Shown one piece after another: positions 1-9,938 of a stretch of DNA of 64,000 nucleotides (the stretch's first letter is position 1; the number at the start of each line of letters is the position of its first letter). The notes beneath the pieces are model-generated. The model was not told the DNA's origin. It was given only the letters and a program-made list of their open reading frames with translations, and searched no databases. The translations under genes were made by a program, and so were the position numbers. The DNA is from Burkholderiales bacterium PBB1 (GTDB taxonomy: Bacteria > Pseudomonadota > Gammaproteobacteria > Burkholderiales > Burkholderiaceae_C): NCBI GenBank assembly GCA_002255905.1, contig NKIN01000005.1:1-64000 (forward strand), written 5' to 3'.

Positions 1-200
1 CGCAGTTCTACTTCCGCACCACCGACGTGACCGGCGCGGTGGAGCTGCCCAAGGACAAGGAGATGGTGATGCCTGGGGACAACGTGAGCATCACGGTCAA
101 GCTGATCAACCCGATCGCGATGGAAGAAGGCCTGCGCTTTGCCATCCGTGAAGGCGGCCGCACCGTGGGCGCCGGCGTCGTGGCCAAGATCATCGAGTAA
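1..200 (+). CDS. tuf: Elongation factor Tu, C-terminal end (partial)
   Basis: Only the last ~65 codons are present; the frame starts at base 3 and ends with TAA at 198-200. The translation begins [11 protein letters not shown] and ends [14 protein letters not shown], which is the conserved domain 3 end of EF-Tu, the GTPase that delivers aminoacyl-tRNA to the ribosome. It lies 9 bp upstream of rpsJ, as is usual in proteobacteria where tuf closes the str operon directly before the S10 operon. The 5' part lies outside the window. Confidence 0.97.
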   Translation, partial: QFYFRTTDVTGAVELPKDKEMVMPGDNVSITVKLINPIAMEEGLRFAIREGGRTVGAGVVAKIIE

Positions 201-209
201 GGAGCGGAC

Positions 210-521
210 ATGTCCAAGCAAAAGATCCGCATCCGTCTGAAAGCGTTCGACTACAAGTTGATCGACCAATCGGCACTCGAAATCGTCGACACCGCCAAGC
301 GCACCGGCGCGATCGTCAAGGGCCCGGTGCCCTTGCCAACCCGCCTGGAGCGTTTCGACATCCTGCGTTCGCCGCACGTGAACAAGAGCTCGCGTGACCA
401 GTTCGAGATCCGCACCCATCAGCGTCTGATGGACATCGTCGACCCGACAGACAAGACGGTGGATGCGCTGATGAAGCTCGATCTGCCAGCTGGCGTCGAC
501 GTCGAAATCAAGCTGCAATAA
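210..521 (+). CDS. rpsJ: 30S ribosomal protein S10 / NusE
   Basis: 103 residues, the normal family length, starting [14 protein letters not shown] and containing the conserved [19 protein letters not shown] region. S10 sits in the 30S head and, as NusE, also takes part in transcription antitermination. A GGAG lies 6 bp before the ATG. It is the first gene of the S10 block, but 160 bp separate it from rplC, and that gap carries its own promoter-like sequence. Confidence 0.98.
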   Translation: MSKQKIRIRLKAFDYKLIDQSALEIVDTAKRTGAIVKGPVPLPTRLERFDILRSPHVNKSSRDQFEIRTHQRLMDIVDPTDKTVDALMKLDLPAGVDVEIKLQ

Positions 522-541
522 GTTCTAACGTGAGATAGCGG

Positions 542-569
542 TTGCGGAACGCTCCGCGACTGCTATACT
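542..569 (+). promoter_or_regulatory. Promoter between rpsJ and rplC
   Basis: A TTGCGG at 542-547 and a TATACT at 564-569 are separated by 16 bp, and the -10 is preceded by TG at 561-562 (extended -10). Transcription would start near 576, leaving a leader of about 105 nt before rplC. This is a sigma-70-type prediction from sequence alone; it would allow rplC and downstream genes to be transcribed independently of tuf-rpsJ. Confidence 0.6.
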
Positions 570-589
570 CGCTGGCTTTTCTGGGCACG

Positions 590-601
590 CCACTTCGGTG
601 G
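590..601 (+). promoter_or_regulatory. UUCG-tetraloop hairpin in the rplC leader
   Basis: CCAC-TTCG-GTGG forms a 4-bp stem capped by an extra-stable C(UUCG)G loop, about 15 nt downstream of the predicted start of the rplC leader. It may be part of an r-protein (L4-type) autoregulatory leader, but only the hairpin itself is visible. Confidence 0.4.
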
Positions 602-681
602 TGGCCTCATCAAATCAGCCCGGCCAATCGATGTCGGGTGTGTGCAACAAAGGTCTCGCTTTGCGGGGCCGGAGAACCATC

Positions 682-1368
682 ATGAGTCTAAGCAATCGCC
701 TCGGATTGCTGGGCCGCAAGGTGGGCATGATGCGCATCTTCACGGACGACGGCGATGCCGTTCCCGTGACAGTGCTCGACGTGTCCAACAACCGTGTGGC
801 GCAGATCAAGACCGCAGAGACAGACGGCTACAGCGCGATCCAGGTCGCGTTTGGTACGCGCAAGGCGTCCCGAGTCAACAAGCCGCTGGCTGGACACCTC
901 GCGAAAGCCGGTGTCGAAGCGGGTGAAATCCTCAAGGAATTCCGCGTCGCAGCCGACGTAGCCGCTGGCTACAAGCCAGGCGCGCAAGTCGCGGTGTCGG
1001 GCGTTTTTGCTGTGGGCCAAAAGGTCGACGTGCAGGGTACGTCGATCGGCAAGGGCTTCACCGGCACGATCAAGCGTCACAACTTCAGCTCGCAGCGCGC
1101 ATCTCACGGCAACAGCCGTTCGCACAATGTGCCGGGCTCGATCTCGATGGCGCAGGATCCCGGTCGCGTGTTCCCGGGCAAGAAGATGTCTGGCCATCGC
1201 GGCGACGTCACCAAGACCACACAGAACCTCGACATCATCCGCATCGACGAAGCGCGTCAGCTGCTGCTGGTGCGCGGTGCGGTGCCGGGTTCTAAGAATG
1301 GCCACATCGTCGTTTCGCCCGCCGTCAAGGTGAAGGCCAAGAGCGCCGCCAAGGCAGGAGCCAACTGA
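682..1368 (+). CDS. rplC: 50S ribosomal protein L3
   Basis: 228 residues from the chosen ATG at 682 ([17 protein letters not shown]). The frame stays open upstream to 598, but the upstream codons do not resemble L3, and a GGAG at 671-674 is well spaced for 682. L3 is an early-assembling 50S protein near the peptidyl transferase centre; the conserved [13 protein letters not shown] and [14 protein letters not shown] segments are present. Its TGA overlaps the rplD ATG by one base, so the two genes are translationally coupled. The start is the only uncertain point. Confidence 0.96.
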   Translation: MSLSNRLGLLGRKVGMMRIFTDDGDAVPVTVLDVSNNRVAQIKTAETDGYSAIQVAFGTRKASRVNKPLAGHLAKAGVEAGEILKEFRVAADVAAGYKPGAQVAVSGVFAVGQKVDVQGTSIGKGFTGTIKRHNFSSQRASHGNSRSHNVPGSISMAQDPGRVFPGKKMSGHRGDVTKTTQNLDIIRIDEARQLLLVRGAVPGSKNGHIVVSPAVKVKAKSAAKAGAN

Positions 1369-1988
1369 TGCAGCTCGAGCTCCTCAACGCGCAAGGTGAG
1401 GCCACGTCGAAAGTCGATGCGCCTGACACCTTGTTCGCACGTGATTACAACGAAGCGCTGGTTCACCAGATCGTCGTGGCCTTCCAGGCCAATGCGCGTC
1501 AGGGCACCCGAGCCCAGCTGGGCCGCGCTGAAGTCAAGCACACGACCAAGAAGCCGTGGCGTCAAAAAGGCACTGGCCGCGCCCGTGCCGGTATGTCGTC
1601 ATCGCCGCTGTGGCGTGGCGGCGGTCGGATTTTTCCGAACAGCCCCGATGAGAACTTCACCCAGAAGGTCAACAAGAAGATGTATCGCGCCGGCATGGCC
1701 GCGATCTTTTCGCAGTTGGCTCGCGAAGGCCGTCTGGCGGTGATCGACTCGATCGAAGTCGACTCGCCCAAGACCAAGCTCTTCGCTGCCAAGCTGAAGG
1801 CGATGGGCCTGGACTCGGTGCTGGTGATTTCGGATCAGGTCGATGACAACTTGCTGCTGGCCTCGCGCAACCTGCGCAATGTGCTGGTGGTCGAGCCGCG
1901 TTACGCCGACCCGCTGTCGCTGGTGCACTACAAGAAGGTGCTGGTCACCAAGGCTGCCATCGAGCAACTCAAGGAGATGCTGGCATGA
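1368..1988 (+). CDS. rplD: 50S ribosomal protein L4
   Basis: 206 residues. The conserved [14 protein letters not shown] loop that reaches into the exit tunnel is present at about residues 64-77. In enterobacteria L4 also represses the S10 operon by binding its leader; whether it does so here is unknown. It overlaps rplC by one base and rplW by four (ATGA). Confidence 0.97.
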   Translation: MQLELLNAQGEATSKVDAPDTLFARDYNEALVHQIVVAFQANARQGTRAQLGRAEVKHTTKKPWRQKGTGRARAGMSSSPLWRGGGRIFPNSPDENFTQKVNKKMYRAGMAAIFSQLAREGRLAVIDSIEVDSPKTKLFAAKLKAMGLDSVLVISDQVDDNLLLASRNLRNVLVVEPRYADPLSLVHYKKVLVTKAAIEQLKEMLA

Positions 1989-2302
1989 GCACCGCCGTCA
2001 AACATGCTGAAAACCGCCTGGCGCAGATCCTGATCGCGCCGATCGTCAGCGAGAAAGCCACGATGGCCTCGGAAAAGCACAACCAAGTGCTCTTCAAGGT
2101 GCTGCGCGATGCGACCAAGCCGGAAATCAAGGCCGCAGTCGAGCTGATGTTCAAGGTCGAGGTCGAGTCCGTTCAAACAGTGCTGCAAAAGGGCAAGGTC
2201 AAGCGTTTCGGTCGATCCATCGGCCGCCGCGACCATGTCAAGAAGGCGTACGTGTCCTTGAAGGCCGGACAAGAGCTCAACATCTCCGGGGAGGCCGCGT
2301 AA
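1985..2302 (+). CDS. rplW: 50S ribosomal protein L23
   Basis: 105 residues with the family signature [16 protein letters not shown] near the N-terminus and [12 protein letters not shown] in the extended loop. L23 lies at the tunnel exit and is the docking site for trigger factor and SRP. The start overlaps rplD (ATGA), and its TAA overlaps the rplB ATG by one base. Confidence 0.97.
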   Translation: MSTAVKHAENRLAQILIAPIVSEKATMASEKHNQVLFKVLRDATKPEIKAAVELMFKVEVESVQTVLQKGKVKRFGRSIGRRDHVKKAYVSLKAGQELNISGEAA

Positions 2303-3126
2303 TGGCCGTCGTCAAAGTCAAACCGACATCGCCAGGCCGCCGTGGCGTGGTGAAGGTGGTGCATGCGCACCTCCACAAGGGCAAGCCGGAAGCGTCGCTG
2401 CTGGAGCCGCAGTTCCAGCATGCCGGGCGCAACAACAACGGCCACATCACGATCCGTCACAAGGGCGGTGGTCACAAGCACCACTACCGCGTGGTCGATT
2501 TCGTGCGCAACAAGGATGGCATCCCTGCAAAGGTCGAACGCATTGAATACGACCCGAACCGCACGGCGCACATCGCATTGGTTTGCTATGCCGACGGCGA
2601 GCGGCGCTATGTGATCGCACCTCGTGGCCTGGAAGTGGGTCAGACGCTTCTGAGCGGTGCTGAAGCGCCGATCAAGGCGGGCAACACACTGCCGATTCGC
2701 AACATTCCGGTGGGCTCGGTGATCCACTGCATCGAGATGCTGCCTGGCAAGGGTGCGCAGATTGCGCGCTCGGCTGGCACGTCTTGCACGCTGCTGGCTC
2801 GGGAAGGCACCTACGCGCAGGTTCGCTTGCGCTCGGGTGAGGTTCGTCGCATCCACATCGATTGCCGCGCCACCATTGGCGAAGTGTCCAACGAAGAGCA
2901 CAGCCTGCGCCAGTACGGCAAGGCCGGCGCAATCCGTTGGAAGGGTATTCGTCCGACGGTGCGGGGCGTGGCCATGAACCCGGTCGATCACCCGCACGGT
3001 GGTGGTGAAGGTCGCACGGGCGAAGGCCAGGTGCCGGTGTCACCTTGGAACACGATGACCAAGGGCTACCGCACTCGCAACAACAAGCGCACGCAGACGT
3101 TCATCGTCTCGCGTCGCAAGAAGTAA
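2302..3126 (+). CDS. rplB: 50S ribosomal protein L2
   Basis: 274 residues, the standard length. Near the C-terminus it carries [17 protein letters not shown], which contains the conserved histidine close to the peptidyl transferase centre. L2 is a primary 23S rRNA-binding protein needed for subunit association and tRNA binding. The start overlaps the rplW stop by one base. Confidence 0.98.
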   Translation: MAVVKVKPTSPGRRGVVKVVHAHLHKGKPEASLLEPQFQHAGRNNNGHITIRHKGGGHKHHYRVVDFVRNKDGIPAKVERIEYDPNRTAHIALVCYADGERRYVIAPRGLEVGQTLLSGAEAPIKAGNTLPIRNIPVGSVIHCIEMLPGKGAQIARSAGTSCTLLAREGTYAQVRLRSGEVRRIHIDCRATIGEVSNEEHSLRQYGKAGAIRWKGIRPTVRGVAMNPVDHPHGGGEGRTGEGQVPVSPWNTMTKGYRTRNNKRTQTFIVSRRKK

Positions 3127-3138
3127 AGGGGCCATCAG

Positions 3139-3417
3139 ATGACCCGTTCGCTGAAAAAAGGCCCGTTCGTCGACCATCACCTGATGGCCAAAGTCGACAA
3201 GGCGGTTGCCATCAAGGACAAGAAGCCCATCAAGACCTGGTCGCGTCGTTCGACGATCCTGCCGGACTTCATCGGGCTGACGATCGCCGTGCACAACGGC
3301 AAGCAGCACATCCCGGTGTACGTGACCGATCAGATGGTCGGTCACAAGTTGGGCGAATTTGCGCTGACGCGCACATTCAAGGGACACCCGGCCGACAAGA
3401 AAGCCGCAAGGAAATAA
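3139..3417 (+). CDS. rpsS: 30S ribosomal protein S19
   Basis: 92 residues beginning [15 protein letters not shown], with the conserved [15 protein letters not shown] and [16 protein letters not shown] segments. S19 forms a complex with S13 in the 30S head and contacts the B1a bridge. It sits 12 bp after rplB in the normal S10-operon order. Confidence 0.98.
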   Translation: MTRSLKKGPFVDHHLMAKVDKAVAIKDKKPIKTWSRRSTILPDFIGLTIAVHNGKQHIPVYVTDQMVGHKLGEFALTRTFKGHPADKKAARK

Positions 3418-3426
3418 GGAACCACG

Positions 3427-3756
3427 ATGGAAACCCGTTCAATCGTTCGTGGCGTTCGACTGTCTGCCGACAAGGGGCGCTTGGTCGCCGACCTGGTCCG
3501 CGGCCGTCCCGTTGACCAAGCCCTCAACATCCTGACTTTCACGCCCAAGAAGGCGGCCGGCATCATCAAGAAGGCGCTCGAATCGGCCATCGCGAATGCC
3601 GAGCACAACGACGGCGCTGACATTGATGAACTCAAGGTCAAGACGATCTATGTCGAGCAGGGCGCGATCCTGAAGCGCTTCTCAGCGCGCGCCAAAGGCC
3701 GGGGCAACAGCATCTGCAAGCCGACCGCTCACATCTACATCACCGTCGGCAACTAA
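3427..3756 (+). CDS. rplV: 50S ribosomal protein L22
   Basis: 109 residues. It has the [20 protein letters not shown] start and the long beta-hairpin ending in [14 protein letters not shown], which reaches the exit tunnel where macrolides act. It lies 9 bp after rpsS and 10 bp before rpsC. Confidence 0.97.
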   Translation: METRSIVRGVRLSADKGRLVADLVRGRPVDQALNILTFTPKKAAGIIKKALESAIANAEHNDGADIDELKVKTIYVEQGAILKRFSARAKGRGNSICKPTAHIYITVGN

Positions 3757-3766
3757 AGGCACGATC

Positions 3767-4648
3767 ATGGGACAAAAGATTCACCCGATCGGCTTCCGTC
3801 TGCCGGTCACGCGCAACTGGGCCTCGCGTTGGTACGCCAACAATCAGAACTTCGCCACGATGCTGGCCGAAGACCTGAAGGTTCGCGAGTACCTGAAGGG
3901 TCGCCTGAAGAACGCAGCGGTTTCGCGCGTGCTCATCGAGCGCCCGGCGAAGAACGCTCGCATCACGATCTACTCGGCGCGCCCGGGCGTGGTGATCGGC
4001 AAGAAGGGCGAGGACATCGAAAGTCTGAAGGCTGAACTGACCCGCCGCCTGGGCGTGCCGGTTGCCGTCAATATCGAAGAAGTGCGCAAGCCTGAAATCG
4101 ATGCGCAACTGATTGCTGACAGCATCACGCAACAGCTCGAAAAGCGGATCATGTTTCGCCGCGCCATGAAGCGCGCGATGCAGAACGCGATGCGCCTCGG
4201 AGCTCAGGGCATCAAGCTGATGTCATCTGGTCGGCTGAACGGCATCGAAATCGCACGCTGCGAGTGGTACCGCGAAGGCCGCGTGCCGCTCCATACGCTG
4301 AAGGCCGACATCGACTACGGCTTCTCTGAAGCGAAGACGACCTACGGGATCATTGGTGTGAAGTGCTGGGTCTACCGCGGTGACCGTCTGGGTCACGGCG
4401 AAGCGCCGGGCGTTGTGAGCAAGCCTGAAGGCGAGGATGATCGTCGTCCGCGTCGCAATGCGCGTCCCGGTGCACCAGCCGGCCGAGGCCGTCCCGGAGC
4501 GCCGGGCGCTGATCGTGCGCCACGCGCAGCGGGTCCTTCCGACATCGCAGCCAAGCCGGCAGATACCGGTGACGCCAGCAAATCGCCTACCGTGAAGCGC
4601 GTGCGCAAAGCTGTCCCGCCCACGCCGGGTGAGGCCAAAGGAGAATAA
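3767..4648 (+). CDS. rpsC: 30S ribosomal protein S3 with long C-terminal tail
   Basis: 293 residues against about 233 in E. coli. The N-terminal KH domain carries GKKG at residues 78-81, and the C-terminal S3 core ends near residue 210 ([10 protein letters not shown]). The remaining ~80 residues are a low-complexity Arg/Pro/Gly/Ala tail with several RPGAP-like runs. S3 lines the mRNA entry channel and contributes to the ribosomal helicase. Longer S3 tails are common in betaproteobacteria, but this one is at the long end. It is 2 bp from rplP. Confidence 0.97.
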   Translation: MGQKIHPIGFRLPVTRNWASRWYANNQNFATMLAEDLKVREYLKGRLKNAAVSRVLIERPAKNARITIYSARPGVVIGKKGEDIESLKAELTRRLGVPVAVNIEEVRKPEIDAQLIADSITQQLEKRIMFRRAMKRAMQNAMRLGAQGIKLMSSGRLNGIEIARCEWYREGRVPLHTLKADIDYGFSEAKTTYGIIGVKCWVYRGDRLGHGEAPGVVSKPEGEDDRRPRRNARPGAPAGRGRPGAPGADRAPRAAGPSDIAAKPADTGDASKSPTVKRVRKAVPPTPGEAKGE

Positions 4649-4650
4649 GC

Positions 4651-5067
4651 ATGCTGCAACCTGCACGCAGAAAATTCCGCAAGGAACAAAAGGGCCGCAA
4701 CACCGGTGTCGCCACCCGCGGCGCCAAGGTGTCGTTCGGCGAATACGGCCTGAAGGCCACCGAACGCGGTCGCCTGACGGCGCGCCAGATCGAAGCCGCA
4801 CGCCGCGCCATTTCACGCCACGTGAAGCGTGGTGGCCGTATCTGGATCCGCATCTTTCCGGACAAGCCGATTTCGCAGAAGCCTGCTGAAGTCCGCATGG
4901 GCAACGGCAAGGGAAACCCGGAGTACTACGTCGCGGAGATCCAGCCCGGCAAGGTGCTCTATGAGATCAATGGCGTGCCTGAAGCGCTGGCCCGCGAAGC
5001 GTTCACGCTGGCCGCTGCCAAGCTGCCGCTGAGCTGCACCTTCGTCGCCCGCCAGGTCGGCGCCTGA
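4651..5067 (+). CDS. rplP: 50S ribosomal protein L16
   Basis: 138 residues with the conserved [11 protein letters not shown] start and [15 protein letters not shown] core. L16 helps position the aminoacyl-tRNA CCA end in the A site. It starts 2 bp after rpsC, and its neighbours rpsC and rpmC match the standard S10-operon order. Confidence 0.98.
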   Translation: MLQPARRKFRKEQKGRNTGVATRGAKVSFGEYGLKATERGRLTARQIEAARRAISRHVKRGGRIWIRIFPDKPISQKPAEVRMGNGKGNPEYYVAEIQPGKVLYEINGVPEALAREAFTLAAAKLPLSCTFVARQVGA

Positions 5068-5088
5068 CGACTCACGGAGAACATCCAA

Positions 5089-5298
5089 GTGAAAGCATCT
5101 GAACTCCGCGCAAAAGACATCGCTGGCCTCCAGAAGGAAGTCAGCGATCTGCTGAAGGCCCATTTCGGCCTGCGCATGCAGAAGGCCACGCAGCAACTGG
5201 CCAACCACACCCAGCTCGGCAACACGCGTCGCGACATCGCCCGCGCGAAGACCGTGATCGCCCAAAAGCAACGTGAAGCGAAAGGAGCTGCGAAATGA
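5089..5298 (+). CDS. rpmC: 50S ribosomal protein L29
   Basis: 69 residues from a GTG start preceded by ACGGAGAA. The small helical hairpin protein begins [19 protein letters not shown]29 sits beside L23 at the tunnel exit. Its last codons overlap rpsQ by four bases (ATGA). Confidence 0.95.
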   Translation: MKASELRAKDIAGLQKEVSDLLKAHFGLRMQKATQQLANHTQLGNTRRDIARAKTVIAQKQREAKGAAK

Positions 5299-5576
5299 CC
5301 GAAGCTCAACCCGTCGTCGCCAAGAAGACCGTTCGTACCCTGGTGGGCAAGGTCGTCAGTGACCAGCGCAGCAAGACGATCACCGTCCTGATCGAGCGTC
5401 GTACCAAGCACGAGCTGTACGGCAAGATCGTCGCCAAGACGAGCAAGTACCACGCGCACGACGAGAACAACGAGTACAAGAACGGAGACGTGGTCGAGAT
5501 TTCTGAAACGCGTCCGATCTCGAAGACCAAGGCTTGGGTCGTTACCAAGTTGGTTCAAAAGGCAAGAGAAGTTTGA
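5295..5576 (+). CDS. rpsQ: 30S ribosomal protein S17
   Basis: 93 residues with an OB-fold core. The conserved [20 protein letters not shown] and [16 protein letters not shown] segments are present. S17 is a primary 16S binder and ends the S10 block. A 192-bp gap with a promoter follows, marking the S10/spc boundary. Confidence 0.97.
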   Translation: MTEAQPVVAKKTVRTLVGKVVSDQRSKTITVLIERRTKHELYGKIVAKTSKYHAHDENNEYKNGDVVEISETRPISKTKAWVVTKLVQKAREV

Positions 5577-5602
5577 CGTTGGTTGTCGTTTCCTGCTAGA
5601 CT
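5573..5602 (+). promoter_or_regulatory. spc-operon promoter before rplN
   Basis: TTGACG at 5573-5578 overlaps the rpsQ stop codon. TAGACT at 5597-5602 follows after 18 bp and has an upstream TG at 5594-5595 (extended -10). A start near 5609 gives a leader of about 160 nt before rplN. The position matches the spc promoter known from E. coli at the same gene boundary; activity here is inferred. Confidence 0.6.
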
Positions 5603-5768
5603 CATCGACTTCGTTGGAAACGCGAGCCGAGATTCCTCGGTTTGATTTCCAGCTCCACCCAAAACCGCCTTTGCACAAGCGATCGTGCAGGGGCTACGGG
5701 CCCAAGACTGGTGAATTGCAAATGTGCTTCGGCCGTTTGCGGGTCATGCAAGTTGGGACACACGAAAA

Positions 5769-6137
<369 letters not shown>

Positions 6138-6158
6138 GCTGCGACAGGAAACTAGCTT

Positions 6159-6476
6159 ATGAACAAGATCCGCAAAGGCGATCAGGTCATCGTGTTGACC
6201 GGCCGCGACAAGGGCAAGCGTGGCGTCGTCGCTGCGCGCGTCGATGAAGACCGTGTCACGGTCGACGGCGTGAACGTCGTCAAGAAACACGTCAAGCCGA
6301 ACCCGATGAAGGGTGTCACGGGTGGCGTGATCGAAAAGACGATGCCGATTCATCAGTCCAACGTGGCCATCTTCAATGCGGCATCCGGCAAGGCCGACCG
6401 CGTGGGGATCAAGTTGCTGGCTGACGGCAAGAAGGTCCGCGTCTACAAGTCCAGCGGCGAAGAAATCAAGGTTTAA
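6159..6476 (+). CDS. rplX: 50S ribosomal protein L24
   Basis: 105 residues containing the KOW motif near the N-terminus ([17 protein letters not shown]). L24 is an assembly-initiator protein of the 50S subunit. It lies between rplN and rplE in the standard spc order. Confidence 0.97.
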   Translation: MNKIRKGDQVIVLTGRDKGKRGVVAARVDEDRVTVDGVNVVKKHVKPNPMKGVTGGVIEKTMPIHQSNVAIFNAASGKADRVGIKLLADGKKVRVYKSSGEEIKV

Positions 6477-6485
6477 AGGTCGGAC

Positions 6486-7040
6486 ATGGCTCAACAACAA
6501 ACCGCTCGCCTGCAGGCCATTTACCGGGACACGATCGCTCCTGGTCTGATGGCCAAATTCGGCTACAAGTCCGTGATGGAGGTTCCACGCCTCACCAAGA
6601 TCACGCTCAACATGGGCGTGAGCGAGGCGGTCTCGGACAAGAAGGTCATGGAACACGCCGTTGGCGATCTGACCAAGATCGCCGGTCAGAAGCCCGTCGT
6701 CACCAAGTCGAAGAAGGCCATTGCCGGATTCAAGATCCGCGACGGCGTGCCCATCGGCTGCATGGTCACTCTGCGTGGCGTGCAGATGTACGAGTTCCTC
6801 GACCGCTTCGTGACCATCGCCCTGCCGCGTGTGCGCGACTTCCGCGGTATTTCCGGTCGGTCGTTCGATGGTCGCGGCAACTACAACATCGGCGTGAAAG
6901 AGCAGATCATCTTTCCGGAAGTCGAGTACGACAAGGTGGATGCGTTGCGTGGGCTGAACATCAGCATCACCACCACCGCCAAGAGCGACGACGAGTGCAA
7001 GGCATTGCTTGCTGCATTCAAGTTCCCTTTCAAGAACTGA
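6486..7040 (+). CDS. rplE: 50S ribosomal protein L5
   Basis: 184 residues, five longer than in E. coli because of the [10 protein letters not shown]-terminus. It has the family hallmark RVRDFRGI and the [15 protein letters not shown] segment. L5 binds 5S rRNA with L18 and L25 and contacts P-site tRNA. In E. coli the S8 repressor site lies at this gene's start; I could not judge a similar RNA structure by eye. Confidence 0.97.
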   Translation: MAQQQTARLQAIYRDTIAPGLMAKFGYKSVMEVPRLTKITLNMGVSEAVSDKKVMEHAVGDLTKIAGQKPVVTKSKKAIAGFKIRDGVPIGCMVTLRGVQMYEFLDRFVTIALPRVRDFRGISGRSFDGRGNYNIGVKEQIIFPEVEYDKVDALRGLNISITTTAKSDDECKALLAAFKFPFKN

Positions 7041-7048
7041 GGCTGACC

Positions 7049-7354
7049 GTGGCAAAAGTTTCACTGATCCAGCGCGAACTCAAGCGCGAGCAACTCGCCG
7101 CAAAGTACGCCAAGAAGTACGCCGAATTGAAGGGCATCGCCAACGACGCCAAGAAGTCCGACGAAGAGCGCTATGCAGCTCGTCTCGAATTGCAAAAGCT
7201 GCCGCGCAATGCGTACCCGACGCGTCAGCGCAACCGCTGCGCTCTGACCGGTCGTCCGCGTGGCACCTTCCGCAAATTTGGCTTGGGCCGCAACAAGATT
7301 CGTGAATTGGCCTTCAAGGGCGACATTCCCGGTGTCATCAAGGCGAGCTGGTAA
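7049..7354 (+). CDS. rpsN: 30S ribosomal protein S14 (zinc-free long form)
   Basis: 101 residues from a GTG at 7049 ([10 protein letters not shown]), the E. coli-like start; the frame is open further upstream but overlaps rplE without homology. The C-terminus has [11 protein letters not shown] and a single Cys, so this is the long form lacking the CxxC zinc knuckles. S14 is a late-assembling protein of the 30S head. Confidence 0.95.
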   Translation: MAKVSLIQRELKREQLAAKYAKKYAELKGIANDAKKSDEERYAARLELQKLPRNAYPTRQRNRCALTGRPRGTFRKFGLGRNKIRELAFKGDIPGVIKASW

Positions 7355-7381
7355 GCGGCGCGTCGATCAGGAGATATTCGT

Positions 7382-7777
7382 ATGAGCATGAGTGATCCTA
7401 TCGCCGATATGCTGACCCGCATTCGCAACGCCCAGATGGTCGAAAAGCCATCGGTGACGATGCCGTCTTCCAAGCTGAAGATCGCCATCGCCCAGGTGTT
7501 GAAGGACGAAGGTTATGTGGACGGCTACGCCGTCGTCGGTGAAGCCGACAAGCCACAGTTGCAGATCGCACTGAAGTACTACGCCGGCAAGCCGGTCATC
7601 GAGCACATCGAGCGCGTCAGCCGCCCGGGCCTGCGCATCTACAAGGGCCGTCACGACATTCCCAATGTCAAGAACGGTCTGGGTGTGGCCATCGTGACCA
7701 CGCCCAAGGGCGTGATGACCGATCGCAAGGCCCGTCAAGTCGGCATCGGCGGCGAAGTTCTTTGCTACGTCGCCTAA
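7382..7777 (+). CDS. rpsH: 30S ribosomal protein S8
   Basis: 131 residues beginning [18 protein letters not shown] and ending GGEVLCYVA, both family signatures. S8 binds the central domain of 16S rRNA and is the translational repressor of the spc operon in enterobacteria. An AGGAG lies upstream of the ATG. Confidence 0.98.
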   Translation: MSMSDPIADMLTRIRNAQMVEKPSVTMPSSKLKIAIAQVLKDEGYVDGYAVVGEADKPQLQIALKYYAGKPVIEHIERVSRPGLRIYKGRHDIPNVKNGLGVAIVTTPKGVMTDRKARQVGIGGEVLCYVA

Positions 7778-7792
7778 GAAAGGAATCCGCAC

Positions 7793-8326
7793 ATGTCCAG
7801 AGTTGGAAAAATGCCGATCTCCTTGCCGCAGGGCTTGGATTTCTCGGTGACTGCAGAGCAGATCAAGGTCAAGGGCCCATTGGGTACGTTGGTGCGCCCT
7901 GCGAACCCGCTGGTGAACATCAGCAACACCGCTGGCAAGCTTGAGTTCACGCCTGCCAACGACAGCACCGCTGCAGACGCGATGTCCGGCACGATGCGCG
8001 CCCTGGTTGCGAACATGGTCGGTGGTGTCAGCAAGGGCTTCGAAAAGCGACTCTCGCTGGTCGGCGTGGGTTTCAAGGCCCAGGCTGCAGGCAGCAAGCT
8101 GAATCTGCAGATCGGCTTCTCGCACCCTGTTGGCAAGGACATGCCTGAGGGCGTCAAGGTCGAGTGCCCGACGCCGACCGAAATCGTGATCAAGGGTTCG
8201 GACCGCCAGGTCGTGGGCCAGATCGCTGCTGAGGTGCGTGCCATTCGTCCACCCGAGCCTTACAAAGGCAAGGGCATCCGGTACGTGGGCGAGAAGATCA
8301 CGATCAAAGAGACCAAGAAGAAGTAA
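7793..8326 (+). CDS. rplF: 50S ribosomal protein L6
   Basis: 177 residues with the [11 protein letters not shown] start and the C-terminal [16 protein letters not shown] signature. L6 lies near the sarcin-ricin loop and the GTPase-associated site. It is 15 bp after rpsH. Confidence 0.98.
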   Translation: MSRVGKMPISLPQGLDFSVTAEQIKVKGPLGTLVRPANPLVNISNTAGKLEFTPANDSTAADAMSGTMRALVANMVGGVSKGFEKRLSLVGVGFKAQAAGSKLNLQIGFSHPVGKDMPEGVKVECPTPTEIVIKGSDRQVVGQIAAEVRAIRPPEPYKGKGIRYVGEKITIKETKKK

Positions 8327-8338
8327 GGAGCGGATGAC

Positions 8339-8704
8339 ATGTTGAACAAGAAAGACCAGCGCACCCGTCGATCGCGGCAAACCCGCGTTCGCATCGCTCG
8401 GCAGCGCGTCGCTCGGTTGACTGTTTTCCGCACCAACCTGCACATCTACGCCAACGTCATCTCGGAAGATGGCACCAGCGTGCTGGCCAGCGCTTCTACC
8501 GTCGAAGTCGACGTTCGCAAGGAACTCGGCGCCGCAGGCAAGGGTGCCAACGTTGGCGCCGCCGCGTTGATCGGCAAGCGGATCGCCGAGAAGGCCAAGG
8601 CCGCTGGCATCGAGAAGGTCGCCTTCGACCGTGCAGGCTTCGCCTACCACGGACGCGTCAAGGCGCTGGCCGAAGCCGCGCGCGAAGCCGGCCTTCAGTT
8701 CTAA
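8339..8704 (+). CDS. rplR: 50S ribosomal protein L18
   Basis: 121 residues. It has an Arg-rich N-terminus and the conserved [21 protein letters not shown]-terminus. L18 binds 5S rRNA together with L5. It starts 12 bp after rplF. Confidence 0.97.
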   Translation: MLNKKDQRTRRSRQTRVRIARQRVARLTVFRTNLHIYANVISEDGTSVLASASTVEVDVRKELGAAGKGANVGAAALIGKRIAEKAKAAGIEKVAFDRAGFAYHGRVKALAEAAREAGLQF

Positions 8705-8719
8705 GCAAGGAATTCGACA

Positions 8720-9238
8720 ATGGCAAAGTTTCAACCCCGCGCGCAGACCGAAGGCAACGACGACGGTCTGAAGGAAAAAATGATCGCGGTCAATCGCGTC
8801 ACCAAGGTGGTGAAGGGCGGCCGCACGCTGTCCTTCGCGGCGCTGACGGTGGTCGGTGACGGCGATGGCCGCATCGGCATGGGCAAGGGCAAGGCCAAGG
8901 AAGTGCCGGTCGCCGTGCAAAAGGCGATGGAAGCTGCGCGCCGCAACATGGTCAAGGTGTCGCTGAAGAGCGGCTCCATTCACCACAAGGTGGTCGGTGA
9001 GCACGGCGCATCGCACGTGCTGATGGCGCCTGCGCCTGCAGGTACCGGCATCATCGCTGGCGGCCCGATGCGCGCCGTGTTCGAGGTGATGGGCGTGACC
9101 GACATTGTTTGCAAGAGCCTCGGTTCGTCGAACCCGTACAACCTGGTTCGCGCCACCTTGGATGCGTTGAAGCACACGAACACCCCGGCCGAAGTGGCTG
9201 CCAAGCGCGGCCTGACGGTCGAGCAGATCTTCAACTGA
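8720..9238 (+). CDS. rpsE: 30S ribosomal protein S5
   Basis: 172 residues with the double-stranded-RNA-binding-like N-terminal domain ([16 protein letters not shown]) and the [15 protein letters not shown] core. S5 affects translational fidelity and lies by the mRNA entry site. It is followed 20 bp later by rpmD. Confidence 0.98.
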   Translation: MAKFQPRAQTEGNDDGLKEKMIAVNRVTKVVKGGRTLSFAALTVVGDGDGRIGMGKGKAKEVPVAVQKAMEAARRNMVKVSLKSGSIHHKVVGEHGASHVLMAPAPAGTGIIAGGPMRAVFEVMGVTDIVCKSLGSSNPYNLVRATLDALKHTNTPAEVAAKRGLTVEQIFN

Positions 9239-9258
9239 AGCCGGGTCGGAGAATCGAA

Positions 9259-9441
9259 ATGGCTGACAAACAAACCGTCAAGATCAAGCTGGTCCGCAGC
9301 ATTGCCGGAACCCGCGAGTCCCATCGCGCCACCGTGCGTGGTCTGGGTCTGCGCAAGCTCAACAGCGAGTCCGAGCTGGAAGACACGCCAGCCGTGCGCG
9401 GCATGATCAACAAGATCTCGTACCTGCTCAAGGTGCTCTGA
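9259..9441 (+). CDS. rpmD: 50S ribosomal protein L30
   Basis: 60 residues from ATG 9259 ([17 protein letters not shown]), the normal size; the longer open frame from 9109 only overlaps rpsE. L30 has the ferredoxin-like fold of this family ([11 protein letters not shown]). L30 is absent from some bacteria but present here between rpsE and rplO. Confidence 0.96.
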   Translation: MADKQTVKIKLVRSIAGTRESHRATVRGLGLRKLNSESELEDTPAVRGMINKISYLLKVL

Positions 9442-9463
9442 GATCGATCTGGAAAAGATGACC

Positions 9464-9895
9464 ATGGAACTCAATACCATCAAGCCCGCAGAGGGTTCGA
9501 AGCGCCAGCGCCGTCGTGTTGGCCGCGGCATCGGCTCGGGCCTGGGCAAGACCGCAGGTCGCGGGCACAAGGGTCAAAAGTCTCGCGCAGGTGGCTACCA
9601 CAAGGTCGGCTTCGAAGGCGGTCAGATGCCTTTGCAGCGTCGTCTGCCCAAGCGTGGCTTCAAGTCGGCTTCGCTGAAGTACAACGCCGAGATCACGTTG
9701 AGCGATCTGCAGGTTCTTGGCGCTGCAGAAGTCGACTTGCTTGCGCTGAAGCAGGCCGGGTTGGTTGCGCAAATCGCCAAGGTGGTCAAGGTCATCAAGA
9801 CCGGTGAGCTGTCGCTTGCGGTCGTGCTCAAGGGTGTCGGTGCCACTGCGGGTGCCAAGGCTGCCATCGAAGCAGCCGGCGGCTCGGTGGCCTGA
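9464..9895 (+). CDS. rplO: 50S ribosomal protein L15
   Basis: 143 residues from the second ATG ([15 protein letters not shown]), which matches the family start and has better spacing to the GGAAAAG than the ATG six bases earlier at 9458. The Gly/Arg-rich N-terminal tail ([19 protein letters not shown]) threads into the 50S core. It lies directly before secY. Confidence 0.95.
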   Translation: MELNTIKPAEGSKRQRRRVGRGIGSGLGKTAGRGHKGQKSRAGGYHKVGFEGGQMPLQRRLPKRGFKSASLKYNAEITLSDLQVLGAAEVDLLALKQAGLVAQIAKVVKVIKTGELSLAVVLKGVGATAGAKAAIEAAGGSVA

Positions 9896-9938
9896 GGCCG
9901 CATTACTCGTTCACACCTGAATCGCTGAGTCGCACGCC

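Noticed and set aside
598..681. Upstream extension of rplC to the start at 598
   Set aside because: The added residues do not resemble L3, and the internal ATG at 682 has a good GGAG.
7367..9175. About 600-codon antisense frame across rpsH-rpsE
   Set aside because: Opposite conserved ribosomal genes; translation is a compositional shadow.
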